From positions 372,001-436,000 of the forward strand of contig JASGHF010000001.1 of NCBI GenBank assembly GCA_047602465.1: DNA of 64,000 nucleotides, written 5' to 3'. The notes under the pieces were generated by a model. The model saw only the letters and a program-made list of their open reading frames with translations. It made no database searches and was not told where the DNA came from. The position numbers were made by a program, and so were the translations under genes. Below, piece after piece: positions 35,274 through 44,137 of this stretch. How positions within the stretch are numbered: position 1 is the first letter of the stretch; each line of letters starts with the position of its first letter. The DNA is from JADZAI01 sp047602465. GTDB lineage: Bacteria; Pseudomonadota; Alphaproteobacteria; Micropepsales; Micropepsaceae.

Positions 35274-36112
35274 CCACTTCACCTCTCGTCTCCACCGGCT
35301 GGCTTCACGAACGGCTGGGATCGCCGGATATCCGCATCGTCGACGCCTCCTGGCACCTGCCCTCCGCGAACCGCGACGCCCGCGCCGAGTTCGACGATTC
35401 CCACATTCCCGGCGCCGTTTTCTTCGATATCGATGAAATCGCCGACCTGAATGCAGGCCTGCCCCACATGCTTCCGCCGGCGGAAAAATTCGCCAGCCGG
35501 GTGCGAAATCTCGGCATCGGCGACGGCAGCACCATCGTCGTCTACGACGCCTACGGCATCCTTTCCGCCGCCCGCGTATGGTGGATGTTCCGCGCCATGG
35601 GCCATCTCAACGTCTTCGTCCTGGATGGCGGCTTCCTCAAATGGCGCGCCGAGGGCCTGCCCGTCGACGATGCCCTGACTCAGCCCTTCACCCGCCATTT
35701 CACGCCGCGTCCCGACTGGTCGCTGTTGAAGGACTATGGCGACGTGACGAAGCTGCTGGCGCAGGGCGGACAGGTGGTCGACGCCCGCGCGCCCGGCCGC
35801 TTCGCCGGCGCCGAGCCGGAACCCCGTCCGGGCCTTCGCGCCGGCCACATGCCGGGCGCGAAGAACCTGCCCTATGCCAGCCTGTTGCGTCCCGACGGCA
35901 CGCTGAAGCGCGCCGACGATCTCACCCGCCTCTTCACCGAGGCCGGCATCGACATCACCAGGCCCGTCACCGCGACGTGCGGCTCGGGGGTGTCCGCCTG
36001 CGTCATCCTGCTGGCCCTCGCCGCGCTCGGCCACAAGGACGGCGCGCTTTACGATGGATCGTGGGCCGAATGGGGCGCGCGCGAAGGCGCCGCGATCGCG
36101 ACCGGCGCATGA
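35270..36112 (+). CDS. sseA: 3-mercaptopyruvate sulfurtransferase (rhodanese family)
   Basis: Two rhodanese domains in 280 residues. The N-terminal inactive domain has IRIVDASWHLPS and FDDSHIPGAVFFDID; the C-terminal one holds the catalytic cysteine in TCGSGVSACVILLAL, the CGSG(V/T)(S/T)A loop that distinguishes mercaptopyruvate sulfurtransferases from thiosulfate rhodaneses. ATG 35270 opens right at the conserved N-terminus. Its stop overlaps the GNAT gene (ATGA). Confidence 0.92.
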   Translation: MTTSPLVSTGWLHERLGSPDIRIVDASWHLPSANRDARAEFDDSHIPGAVFFDIDEIADLNAGLPHMLPPAEKFASRVRNLGIGDGSTIVVYDAYGILSAARVWWMFRAMGHLNVFVLDGGFLKWRAEGLPVDDALTQPFTRHFTPRPDWSLLKDYGDVTKLLAQGGQVVDARAPGRFAGAEPEPRPGLRAGHMPGAKNLPYASLLRPDGTLKRADDLTRLFTEAGIDITRPVTATCGSGVSACVILLALAALGHKDGALYDGSWAEWGAREGAAIATGA

Positions 36113-36675
36113 AGCCGCTCCAGACCACCGTCACCTTCCTGCAGATGTATCAGCGCCCGGCCCGCCGTGGCGCCGCGCCGCTCAGTCCGCGCACGTCGAT
36201 CCAGCGGGTCGATGACTGCACCGTCGGCTTCTATCGCTATCTCTACGAGGCGGTCGGCAAGCCATGGGTGTGGGTCAACCGCCGCCGCATGAACGATGCC
36301 GATCTCGCCGCCGCCATCGGCCAGAAGGGTCTGGAGATCTACGTGCTCTATGCGCGCGGCGAACCGGCCGGCTATGCCGAGCTGGATGCCCGCAACCCGA
36401 TGAATATCGAGCTGTCCTATTTCGGCCTGACGCCGGAATTCACGGGCCTCGGACTTGGCGGCTTCTTTCTCGGCGAGGCCATCGCGCTCGCCTGGGACAA
36501 GGAGCCGACGCGCCTGCACGTCCAGACCTGCACGCTCGATCACCCGCGCGCCCTGCCGCTCTATCAGCGTTTCGGCTTCCAGCCCTTCGGCCAGACCGAA
36601 GCCTTCGTCGAGCCGATCGGCGACGAGCCGCACCCGCTGGTCGAGGCCCAGCGGCGCGCGGCGGCGCATGCCTGA
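36109..36675 (+). CDS. GNAT family N-acetyltransferase
   Basis: 188 residues. The acetyl-CoA-binding region lies at about 90-130: IELSYFGLTPEFTGLGLGGFFLGEAI (a variant of the Q/RxxGxG/A loop as GLGLGG), and the C-terminal motif is HPRALPLYQRFGFQPFG. The N-terminal third (VTFLQMYQRPARRG, FYRYLYEAVGKPWVW) is typical of a GNAT subgroup found next to sulfurtransferases in alphaproteobacteria; its acceptor is unknown. It ends five bases before the convergent aapP stop. Confidence 0.85.
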   Translation: MKPLQTTVTFLQMYQRPARRGAAPLSPRTSIQRVDDCTVGFYRYLYEAVGKPWVWVNRRRMNDADLAAAIGQKGLEIYVLYARGEPAGYAELDARNPMNIELSYFGLTPEFTGLGLGGFFLGEAIALAWDKEPTRLHVQTCTLDHPRALPLYQRFGFQPFGQTEAFVEPIGDEPHPLVEAQRRAAAHA

Positions 36676-36680
36676 ACGGG

Positions 36681-37427
36681 TCAGTGCCCGGTCAGGATCT
36701 GGCTCAGAAACTGCTTCGTCCGCTCATGCTGCGGGTTGTTGAAGAACTGCTCGGGCGGCGCGCGCTCCACGATCTCGCCCTGGTCCATGAAGATCACGCA
36801 GTCCGCGACCTTGCGGGCGAACCCCATCTCATGGGTCACGACCATCATGGTCATGCCCTCTTCCGCCAGCTCGACCATCACCTCCAGAACCTCGCCGATC
36901 ATTTCCGGATCGAGCGCCGAGGTCGGCTCGTCGAACAGCATGATCTTCGGCTCCATCGCCAGCGCGCGCGCGATGGCCGCACGCTGCTGCTGGCCGCCTG
37001 AAAGCTGCCCTGGATATTTGTGCGCCTGATCCACGATCCGGACACGGTCCAGCAGCTCCAGCGCGATCTTGTCGGCCACGGCCCTGGGCCGCTTGCGTAC
37101 CCAGGTCTGCGCCAGCGTGCAGTTCTGCAGTACCGTCAGATGGGGGAACAGATTGAACTGCTGGAACACCATGCCGACTTCGCGCCGCACTTCGTCGATG
37201 GCGCGCAGATTGCGCGTCAGCTCGCGCCCCTCGACGATGATCCTGCCGGACTGGTGATCTTCCAGGCGGTTGATGCACCGGATCAGCGTGGATTTGCCCG
37301 ACCCCGACGGCCCGCAAATGACGATGCGCTCGCCGCGCGCGACCGTCAGCGAAGCATCGCGCAGCACGTGAAAGCGGCCATACCACTTGTTCACGTTGTC
37401 CATGACGATGGCGTATTGCCCGCTCAT
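36681..37427 (-). CDS. aapP: amino-acid ABC transporter ATP-binding protein
   Basis: Energises general L-amino-acid uptake with AapQ/AapM/AapJ. 248 residues: Walker A GPSGSGKST (about 40), Q-loop FQQFNLFPHLTVLQN, signature LSGGQQQRAAIARAL, Walker B IMLFDEPTSALDPE and the switch histidine in VVTHEMGFA. ATG overlaps the aapM stop (ATGA, 37424-37427). Last gene of aapJQMP. Confidence 0.94.
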   Translation of the reverse strand: MSGQYAIVMDNVNKWYGRFHVLRDASLTVARGERIVICGPSGSGKSTLIRCINRLEDHQSGRIIVEGRELTRNLRAIDEVRREVGMVFQQFNLFPHLTVLQNCTLAQTWVRKRPRAVADKIALELLDRVRIVDQAHKYPGQLSGGQQQRAAIARALAMEPKIMLFDEPTSALDPEMIGEVLEVMVELAEEGMTMMVVTHEMGFARKVADCVIFMDQGEIVERAPPEQFFNNPQHERTKQFLSQILTGH

Positions 37428-38548
37428 AGCTTTCCAGCTCCGACTTTGCCGCCCGCCACCGTGTCCTCCAGATACGCGCTGTAGCGCGACATGCCGAAGC
37501 ACAGCGTCCAGTAGACCAGCGCGGCGAAGAGATAGCCCGTGAAGGCGACGCTCGGCGCCGACCATACGGGGTCGGCATTGCCCGATTTGATGACCTGAAG
37601 GAAATCGAAGAAGCCGATGGTCGCGATCAGCGAAGTGTCCTTCAACAGGCTGATGCAGGACGACACGATCGAGGGCAGCGAAATCTTCAGCGCCTGCGGC
37701 AGCACGACAAGCAGCGTGGTGCGCCAGTATCCAAGCCCGAGCGCCGCAGCAGCCTCGCTCTGGCCGCGCGGCAATGCCTGCAGGCCGCCGCGGATGACCT
37801 CCGCCATATAGGCCGCGCTGAACAGCGAGATGACGATCAGCGCGCGCAGCAGCTTGTCCAGCGACACGCCCTGCGGCATGAACAGCGGCACCACGTTGGC
37901 CGCCATGAACAGCAGCGTGATCAGCGGCACGCCGCGCACGAACTCGATGAAGTAGGTGCAGAGCAATCGCACGATGGGCAGGTTCGAGCGTCGGCCCAGC
38001 GCCAGCATGATGCCGATCGGGAACGAGGTCGCGATGCCGACGACCGAGATCAGCAATGTCAGCAGCAGGCCGCCCCAGCGTTCCGTCGGCACGACCGGCA
38101 GATCGAACACGCCGCCCGACAGCAGCAGGTAGGCGACGACAGGAAACACCGTCGCCATGCCGAGGCCGGCCCAGAATTTTCCGGGCAGACGCGGGATCAG
38201 GATCCAGGCAAGACCCAGCGCCCCCAGCAGATAGACGATATCGACGCGATAGCGTTCCGCCGCTGCATACTGCCCATAGATCAGCTGATCGCTGCGGGCC
38301 GCGATGAACGGCCAGCAGGCGCCCTTGCCCTCGCCGATGCAGTCGGCCCGGCCGCTGCCGCTCCAGACCGCATCGAGGATGGTCCAGTTCACGATCGGCG
38401 GCACGATCACATAGATGAAGGCGATAGCAGCGATCGTCAGCAGCGTGTTGGTCACCGACGAGAACAGGTTGTCGCGCAGCCAGTCGCGGATCAGCGGCCC
38501 CCATGGCCGGTCCGGCGGTCCGAGATGGGCGCGTGAAGGTTTCGCCAT
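37424..38548 (-). CDS. aapM: amino-acid ABC transporter permease
   Basis: 374-residue inner-membrane subunit. An N-terminal extension with two to three extra membrane segments (about 30-50, 105-125, 130-150) is followed by the binding-protein-dependent permease domain, with the EAA-type loop EVIRGGLQALPRGQSEAAAALGLG and LPQALKISLPSIVSSCISLLKDTSL near residue 300. The long N-terminus is characteristic of AapM. One base separates it from aapQ. Confidence 0.93.
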   Translation of the reverse strand: MAKPSRAHLGPPDRPWGPLIRDWLRDNLFSSVTNTLLTIAAIAFIYVIVPPIVNWTILDAVWSGSGRADCIGEGKGACWPFIAARSDQLIYGQYAAAERYRVDIVYLLGALGLAWILIPRLPGKFWAGLGMATVFPVVAYLLLSGGVFDLPVVPTERWGGLLLTLLISVVGIATSFPIGIMLALGRRSNLPIVRLLCTYFIEFVRGVPLITLLFMAANVVPLFMPQGVSLDKLLRALIVISLFSAAYMAEVIRGGLQALPRGQSEAAAALGLGYWRTTLLVVLPQALKISLPSIVSSCISLLKDTSLIATIGFFDFLQVIKSGNADPVWSAPSVAFTGYLFAALVYWTLCFGMSRYSAYLEDTVAGGKVGAGKL

Positions 38549-38549
38549 C

Positions 38550-39746
38550 TCAGCGCTCCCTCAGCCGCGTCGCATAGTTGTAGAGGTTCATCACCCCCGA
38601 CACCGCCAGCGAGATGGTCAGATAGATCGCTGCGGTGATCGCGAGAATCTCCAGCGCCTGCCCCGTCTGGTTCAGCGAGGTGCCCGCGAATACGTGGACA
38701 AGGTCCGGGAAGGCGATGGCCGCAGCCAGAGACGAGTTCTTGGTGAGGTTCAGATACTGGCTGGTCAGCGGCGGAATGATGATCCGCATGGCCTGGGGGA
38801 TGACCACCAGCCGCAGCCGCTGCCCGCGCGAGAGGCCCAGGGCAGAGGCGGCCTCCGACTGGCCCTTGCTGACGCCTTCGATGCCGGAACGCACGATCTC
38901 GCCGATATAGGCGGCGGTATAGATCGTCAGCGCGAACAACAGCGCCACCAGTTCGGGCAGGATGGCGAGGCCGCCCTGGAAGTTGAAGCCTTTCAGTTCC
39001 GGGAACTCCAGGCTCACCGGCGCACCCGTCGCGAAGAAGGCGGCGACCGGCAGACCGATGAGCAGCGTCAGACCGATCAGCAGATCGGGCGGACGGTGAC
39101 CGCTCGCCTTCTGCCGCCGCCGCGCCCAGATCGTCGTCGCGACCCACAGCGCGATGGCGGCGCCCAGCGCCGCGACGATCCAGATCGCGCCCTCCGACCA
39201 GTGCAGCTTGGGCATGTAAAGCCCGCGATTGGTCAGGAAGAAGGTATCGCCCAGAGAGATCGCCTGCTTCACCGGCGGCAGGACGGGAATGAGCGCCAGA
39301 TAGAAAAACAGGATCCACAACAGAAGCGGCACGTTGCGGACGAATTCCACATAGGCCGCCGCCATGCGCGAAACGAGCCAGTTGGGAGACAACCGCGCGA
39401 TACCGACGACGAAGCCGAGCAGCGTCGCCAGCACGATCCCCATGCCTGAGATCATCAGCGTGTTCAGCAGCCCGACGACAAGCACATCGATATGCCGGTC
39501 GCGCGCGGTATAGGGGATCAGCTTGAACCCGATATCGAAGCCGGCGGTGTTCCACAGGAACGACCATCCGGTCGCCTGACCCGAGCGCTTCAGCGCATCG
39601 GCGGCGTTCGACGCCATCGTCCAGAACAGCCAGACGACCAGCGCCAGAACCACCATCTGGAACAGGAACCCGCGCAGCCGCGGATCGGCCCAGAACGCAC
39701 CGGTCGGCGGCGGCAGGCGCGCCGCGACATCGTCCTGCCCGCTCAA
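38550..39746 (-). CDS. aapQ: amino-acid ABC transporter permease
   Basis: 398 residues with about eight membrane segments. The cytosolic coupling loop reads YTAAYIGEIVRSGIEGVSKGQSEAASALG, then IPQAMRIIIPPLTSQYLNLTKNSSLAAAI. It carries the AapQ-type insertion between the first and second permease blocks (around residues 155-220). The start is TTG 39746, preceded by AAGGGG; the in-frame sequence upstream holds no ATG. Confidence 0.93.
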   Translation of the reverse strand: MSGQDDVAARLPPPTGAFWADPRLRGFLFQMVVLALVVWLFWTMASNAADALKRSGQATGWSFLWNTAGFDIGFKLIPYTARDRHIDVLVVGLLNTLMISGMGIVLATLLGFVVGIARLSPNWLVSRMAAAYVEFVRNVPLLLWILFFYLALIPVLPPVKQAISLGDTFFLTNRGLYMPKLHWSEGAIWIVAALGAAIALWVATTIWARRRQKASGHRPPDLLIGLTLLIGLPVAAFFATGAPVSLEFPELKGFNFQGGLAILPELVALLFALTIYTAAYIGEIVRSGIEGVSKGQSEAASALGLSRGQRLRLVVIPQAMRIIIPPLTSQYLNLTKNSSLAAAIAFPDLVHVFAGTSLNQTGQALEILAITAAIYLTISLAVSGVMNLYNYATRLRER

Positions 39747-39782
39747 CGCATCGGCCCCTTCACCCCCATGAAGGTCTCCTGC

Positions 39783-40802
39783 TCAGCGGATCGGCGGCGC
39801 GTATTGCAGCCCGCCTTCGCTCCAGAGCGCATTCTTGCCGCGCGCGATCTGCAGCGGCGACCCCGAGCCGACATTCTTCTCGAAGATCTCGCCGTAATTG
39901 CCGACCTTGCGGATGATGCGGACCGCCCAGTCCTTCGTCAGGCCCAGCTGCTCGCCGAAATCGCCTTCGATTCCCAGCAACCGCCGGATCTCGGGGTTCT
40001 GGCTGTTCAGCTGCTCGTCGATGTTCTGCGAGGTGACGCCCAGTTCTTCGGCGTTGACCATCGCGTAGAAGGTCCAGCGGACGATGTCCTCCCAACGGTC
40101 GTCGCCCTGGCGCACGGCCGGCCCCAGCGGCTCTTTCGAGATCAGCTCGGGCAGAACGAGATGCGCGTTGGCGTCGGACAGTTCCAGCTTGGCGGCGTAG
40201 AGGCCGGACTGGTCCGTCGTGTAGGCATCGCAGCGGCCGCTGTCATAGGCCGACAGGGCCTCCGATTCCTTCTCGAAGGTCAGGATCTGGTACTGCATCC
40301 CGTGCGAGGCGAAATAGTCCGCGACGTTCAGTTCGGTCGTCGTGCCGGACTGGGTGCAGATGGTCGCGCCGTTCAGGTCGTTGACGCTGGCGACGCCGCT
40401 GTCGGTCTTCACGATGAAGCCCTGGCCGTCATAATAGGTGACGTTGGTGAACTCGAGCCCCAGCGCCACGTCGCGCTGCATGGTGATCGTGGTGTTGCGC
40501 GACAGCAGGTCGAACTCGCCCGACTGCAGCGCCGTGAAGCGCTCCTTCGCCGTCGTCGAGGTGTAGCGGACCGCGTTCGGATCGTCGAAGATCGCTGCGG
40601 CCACGGCGCGGCAGACATCGACGTCGAGTCCGGTCCAGTTGCCCTGGGCGTCGGGGTTCGAGAACCCCGCCAGGCCGTCGCTGACCCCGCATTTCAGATA
40701 TCCGTCGGCTTTGACCTTCGCCAGTGTCGGGCTGCCCGATTGGGCCGAGGCGGTGGAGACAGCCACGACCGCAAATACGGCGGCGGCGAGAGCGGTTTTC
40801 AT
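39783..40802 (-). CDS. aapJ: amino-acid ABC transporter substrate-binding protein
   Basis: Periplasmic receptor of the Aap system, 339 residues. Signal peptide at 1-20 (ALAAAVFAVVAVSTASA). The type-II binding-protein core shows LKCGVSDGLAGFSNPDAQGNWTG, DVDVCRAVAAAIF, ERFTALQSGEFDLLSRNTT and GATICTQSGTTTE. Two to three conserved cysteines fit the AapJ/BztA branch. AAGGAT precedes the ATG. First gene of the operon, divergent from metC across 101 bases that must carry both promoters; I see no confident motif there. Confidence 0.94.
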   Translation of the reverse strand: MKTALAAAVFAVVAVSTASAQSGSPTLAKVKADGYLKCGVSDGLAGFSNPDAQGNWTGLDVDVCRAVAAAIFDDPNAVRYTSTTAKERFTALQSGEFDLLSRNTTITMQRDVALGLEFTNVTYYDGQGFIVKTDSGVASVNDLNGATICTQSGTTTELNVADYFASHGMQYQILTFEKESEALSAYDSGRCDAYTTDQSGLYAAKLELSDANAHLVLPELISKEPLGPAVRQGDDRWEDIVRWTFYAMVNAEELGVTSQNIDEQLNSQNPEIRRLLGIEGDFGEQLGLTKDWAVRIIRKVGNYGEIFEKNVGSGSPLQIARGKNALWSEGGLQYAPPIR

Positions 40803-40903
40803 ATCCCAGATCCTTACGTCTCGGGTGTCCCGCGGAGGACTTCCCCCCGGGCGCGCTGCATCGCACTATAGCGGACGGGAAGCGCACGCGCGCAAGGGGC
40901 TGA

Positions 40904-42058
40904 ATGAAAGACGAAACCCGACTTATCCACACCGGCCGCGACTCTGCCGGGCATATCGGCGCGGTGAATGTGCCGGTCTATCGCGCCTCCACCCTGCTCC
41001 ACCCGACGCTCGAGGCGCTGGAGGGAAATACGCTCGCCTATGGCTATGGCCGGCGCGGCACGCCCACCACCCGCGCGCTGGAGGCCTCCATTTGCGCCCT
41101 GGAACAAGGCGCGCGCACGGTTCTGACGCCCTCGGGACTTTCCGCATGCAGCACCGCGCTGCTCGGCGTGCTGCGCGCCGGCGATCATCTGCTGATGGTC
41201 GACAGCGTCTACAGCCCCACCCGCGCCTTCTGCGACAAGACGCTGAAGCGTCTCGGCATCTCGACCACCTACTACGCCCCCACTGCGACGCCAGGTGAGC
41301 TTCACGGCCTGATGCACGCGAACACCAAGGCCGTATTCCTCGAATCGCCCGGCTCGGGAACCTTCGAGGTTCAGGACATCCCGGCCCTCGCCGCCGTCGC
41401 CCATGCCGGCGGGGCCAGCGTCATCGTCGACAACACCTGGGCCACCCCTCTCTTCTGCAAGCCGCTGGCGCTGGGCGCAGACATCTCGGTCAACGCCGCG
41501 ACGAAATACATCGTCGGCCACGCCGACGCGCTCATCGGCACCGTCACCGCGAATGAAAGCCACGCCGCCCGCGTGCTCGATTTCCACGGGACGTTCGGCC
41601 TCACCGTCTCCGGCGACGAGGCCTATCTCGCCCAGCGCGGCCTGCGCACCCTCGCCGTCCGCCTCGCCCGTCATCAGGAGAGCGCGCTGAAACTCGCCGC
41701 CTGGTTCGCCGCGCGGCCGGAGGTCGCGCGCATCCTTCACCCTGCTCTCCCCTCCGATCCCGGCCACGCGATCTGGAAGCGCGACTTCACCGGCGCGACG
41801 GGTCTCTTCGGCGTCGAACTGAAACCTGTCCCGAAGGCTGCGCTGGCCGCCTTCTTCGACAATTTCCATCTCTTCGGCATGGGCTGGTCATGGGGCGGCT
41901 ATGAAAGCCTCGCCGTCACCACGAAAATCACCCGCACCGTCGAGGGCGGCTATCGCCCCGGCGGTCCATTGCTCCGCTTCCATGCCGGGCTTGAAGATCC
42001 GGACGATCTCATCGCCGATCTCGCCGCCGCCTTCGACCGCATGAACAAGAGTTCCTGA
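40904..42058 (+). CDS. metC: cystathionine beta-lyase
   Basis: PLP enzyme that cleaves cystathionine to homocysteine, pyruvate and ammonia in methionine synthesis. 384 residues: YGRRGTPTTRALEASICALE, LTPSGLSACSTALLGVL, VIVDNTWATPLFCKPLALGAD and the PLP lysine in SVNAATKYIVGHADALIG; the C-terminal WGGYESLAVT is conserved. A gamma-synthase assignment is less likely from the last motif. Its TGA shares a base with the carboxyltransferase ATG (TGATG), an unusual neighbour for a methionine gene. Confidence 0.92.
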   Translation: MKDETRLIHTGRDSAGHIGAVNVPVYRASTLLHPTLEALEGNTLAYGYGRRGTPTTRALEASICALEQGARTVLTPSGLSACSTALLGVLRAGDHLLMVDSVYSPTRAFCDKTLKRLGISTTYYAPTATPGELHGLMHANTKAVFLESPGSGTFEVQDIPALAAVAHAGGASVIVDNTWATPLFCKPLALGADISVNAATKYIVGHADALIGTVTANESHAARVLDFHGTFGLTVSGDEAYLAQRGLRTLAVRLARHQESALKLAAWFAARPEVARILHPALPSDPGHAIWKRDFTGATGLFGVELKPVPKAALAAFFDNFHLFGMGWSWGGYESLAVTTKITRTVEGGYRPGGPLLRFHAGLEDPDDLIADLAAAFDRMNKSS

Positions 42059-43587
42059 TGGCTTTTGAAAAAGAGATCGAGGCGTTCCAGCGCCGCGGCG
42101 AAGCCGCGCGCGCGATGGGATCGAAGAAACGCCTCGCCGAGCGCAAGGCCGCCGGCATCCTCAACGCCCGCGAGCGCGTCGACGCCCTCGTCGATGCGGG
42201 CACGTTCGAAGAAGCCGGCCTCTTCGCCCGCTCCATCCGGCCCGAAGTCGCGGACGTGTCGAACGGCGATGGCGTCGTCAGCGGTTTCGGCCGCGTCGGC
42301 GGGCGTCTCGTCGGCGTCAACGCAGCAGACTTCACGGTCCTCGGCTCCTCCTCCGCCGCGATCCACGGCAAGAAGCAGGCCTTCGTCCGCAACGCCGCCG
42401 CCGCCAACGGTCATCCGGTCGTCAATCTGATGGAATGCGCCGGCGGCCGCATCCCTGACATCATGGGCGCCGCCGGCATCGGCGCATCCGGCGAAATCGC
42501 CCGCTATTCCCGCCGCCGCACGACGCCCGCCATCTCGGCCGTCATGGGCCTCACCTATGGCGGCGGCGCCTTCACCTGCATCAATTCCGACCTCGTCGTG
42601 ATGCGCAAAGGCGCCGTCCTCGCCGTCTCCAGCCAGATGGCCACCAGCGTCGCCATCGGCGAGGAAATGGACCCGCAGGACTTGGGCGGCTGGCGTCATC
42701 ACTCCGAAGGCACCGGCTTCGTCCACGCCGTCGTCGATACGGACGAAGACTGCATCGCCTGGACGAAGCGCGCGCTCTCCTACCTGCCCGACCACGCCAA
42801 CGCCGTCACCCTGCGCACCGAAGTCAGCGCCGACGCGGAATCCGCCGTCGCGAACATTCTCGATCTCGTGCCGGAACAGCGCGGCAAGACCTACGACATG
42901 CGGAAAGTCATCGCCGCGATCGCCGATCCGGACAGCGTGCTGCCCATCAAGGATCGCTTCGCCAAGGTCGCCGTCACCTGCCTTGCGCGCATCCGCGGCC
43001 GCGCGGTCGGCATCATCGCCACCAACCCGATGTTCAAGGGCGGCGCTCTCGATCCCGACAGCTGCGACAAGATCGCCAGCTTCATCGTCCTCTGCGACAG
43101 CTTCAACCTGCCGATCGTCTTCCTCGCCGACACGCCCGGCTTCCTCGTCGGCCTGGAGAGCGAGAAGAAGCGCCTCGCCGGCAAAATCATGAACTTCATG
43201 GCCGCGCTGGAGCTTTCCACGGTGCCGAAGGTCGCGCTCATCCTCCGCAAGAGCTTCGGCCAGGCCTATCTCAACATGGGCGGCGGCAAGTCCGACACGA
43301 CCGCCACATGGTTCACCGGCGAGATCAGCTTCATGGACCCGGCCGTCGCCGTGAACATCGTCTATGCGGTGAAGCGCGAGGACGATCCGGAACGCTTCGA
43401 ACAGCTCGCCAAAGAGGTCGCGAAAGAGACCTCCGCCTACGATCTCGCCGCGCCCTTCATGGCGCATGCGGTGATCGATCCGCGCGACACACGAACCTAT
43501 ATCGACCGCCAGCTCGACATTTTCAGCCGCGGCCTCACCGCCGGCATCGGCGCGCATCGCCTGGCCGACTGGCCCCCTGCTTTCTAG
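42058..43587 (+). CDS. acyl-CoA carboxylase carboxyltransferase subunit
   Basis: 509 residues of the propionyl/methylmalonyl-CoA carboxylase beta family. Both crotonase-like halves are present: the acyl-CoA half with VLGSSSAAIHGKKQAFVRNAA and MECAGGRIPDIMGA, and the biotin half with FLADTPGFLVGLESEKKRLAGKI and RKSFGQAYLNMGGGKSDTT. The oxyanion glycines (GLTYGGGAF, GGGKSD) are intact. It is followed after 24 bases by a biotin carrier gene but no biotin carboxylase lies in the window. Propionyl-CoA and longer acyl-CoA substrates are both possible. Confidence 0.85.
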   Translation: MAFEKEIEAFQRRGEAARAMGSKKRLAERKAAGILNARERVDALVDAGTFEEAGLFARSIRPEVADVSNGDGVVSGFGRVGGRLVGVNAADFTVLGSSSAAIHGKKQAFVRNAAAANGHPVVNLMECAGGRIPDIMGAAGIGASGEIARYSRRRTTPAISAVMGLTYGGGAFTCINSDLVVMRKGAVLAVSSQMATSVAIGEEMDPQDLGGWRHHSEGTGFVHAVVDTDEDCIAWTKRALSYLPDHANAVTLRTEVSADAESAVANILDLVPEQRGKTYDMRKVIAAIADPDSVLPIKDRFAKVAVTCLARIRGRAVGIIATNPMFKGGALDPDSCDKIASFIVLCDSFNLPIVFLADTPGFLVGLESEKKRLAGKIMNFMAALELSTVPKVALILRKSFGQAYLNMGGGKSDTTATWFTGEISFMDPAVAVNIVYAVKREDDPERFEQLAKEVAKETSAYDLAAPFMAHAVIDPRDTRTYIDRQLDIFSRGLTAGIGAHRLADWPPAF

Positions 43588-43611
43588 AACAACGAACTCT
43601 GAGGAACCGCC

Positions 43612-43833
43612 ATGAAGCAGTCGAAAGTCGCCAGCGAGATCACCGGCAAGGTCTGGAAGATCACCGCCGCCCCCGGCGACAAGCTCGGCGAGGACGATCC
43701 GATCCTCATCCTTGAAAGCATGAAGATGGAGATCCCCGTCTCCGCCCCGCTCGACTGCACCGTCGTTGAAATCCTCGTCGCCGAGGGCGATACGGTCAGC
43801 GAGGGCCAGCCGGTCGCGGTGATCGAGAGCTAG
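43612..43833 (+). CDS. minimal biotin carboxyl carrier protein
   Basis: 73 residues, a stand-alone biotinyl domain. The biotinylation motif ESMKME places the modified lysine near residue 38, in the middle of the hammerhead (ITGKVWKITAAPGDKLGEDD before, VSAPLDCTVVEILVAEGDTV after). A biotin rather than lipoyl carrier is indicated by the M-K-M. GAGG precedes the ATG. It must work with the adjacent carboxyltransferase and a biotin carboxylase encoded elsewhere. Confidence 0.9.
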   Translation: MKQSKVASEITGKVWKITAAPGDKLGEDDPILILESMKMEIPVSAPLDCTVVEILVAEGDTVSEGQPVAVIES

Positions 43834-43838
43834 ATCGA

Positions 43839-43861
43839 GGCGTCCGTCGCAAGCGGACGCC
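43839..43861 (+). terminator. possible terminator hairpin after the biotin carrier gene
   Basis: Perfect 8-base-pair stem (GGCGTCCG with CGGACGCC) and 7-base loop starting six bases past the stop. No T run follows, so it is a weak or Rho-assisted candidate. Confidence 0.4.
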
Positions 43862-43929
43862 ATCCCCAATTGTCATGGTCGGCGCAGGCCATGATCGCCT
43901 GAAACAAGCCGCGGGACAGGCGCGCTAGC

Positions 43930-44109
43930 TCACCACTCCCGCCGCGCCATTTTCTTCCAGGGAATGGAGGCGAACCCCACGGCCATCATCAACCCCGTAC
44001 CGAGGCCGAGGCCCAGACCGTCGATCAGCTCGAGGTCTTTCGCCACCTGAGAGAGCCAGCCGCCAAGCGCCAGTCCCGAGACCGCGCCGAAGATGAGCCA
44101 CGCCTTCAT
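43930..44109 (-). CDS. small two-helix membrane protein
   Basis: 59 residues from ATG 44109: a first hydrophobic segment (AWLIFGAVSGLALGGWLSQVA), a short acidic turn (KDLELID), a glycine-rich second segment (GLGLGLGTGLMMAVGFASI) and a basic end (WKKMARREW). Nothing identifies a family. It follows the lactone-oxidase gene on the same strand by 28 bases and could belong to that transcript. An open frame 16 codons longer exists. Confidence 0.5.
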   Translation of the reverse strand: MKAWLIFGAVSGLALGGWLSQVAKDLELIDGLGLGLGTGLMMAVGFASIPWKKMARREW

Positions 44110-44137
44110 GGTTACCAATTTAGCGACTCTGCCGCCG

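Noticed and set aside
41950..43869. A 639-codon minus-strand frame opposite the carboxyltransferase
   Set aside because: Shadow of a high-GC gene; Gly/Asp/Ala/Val-biased translation with no recognisable domain.
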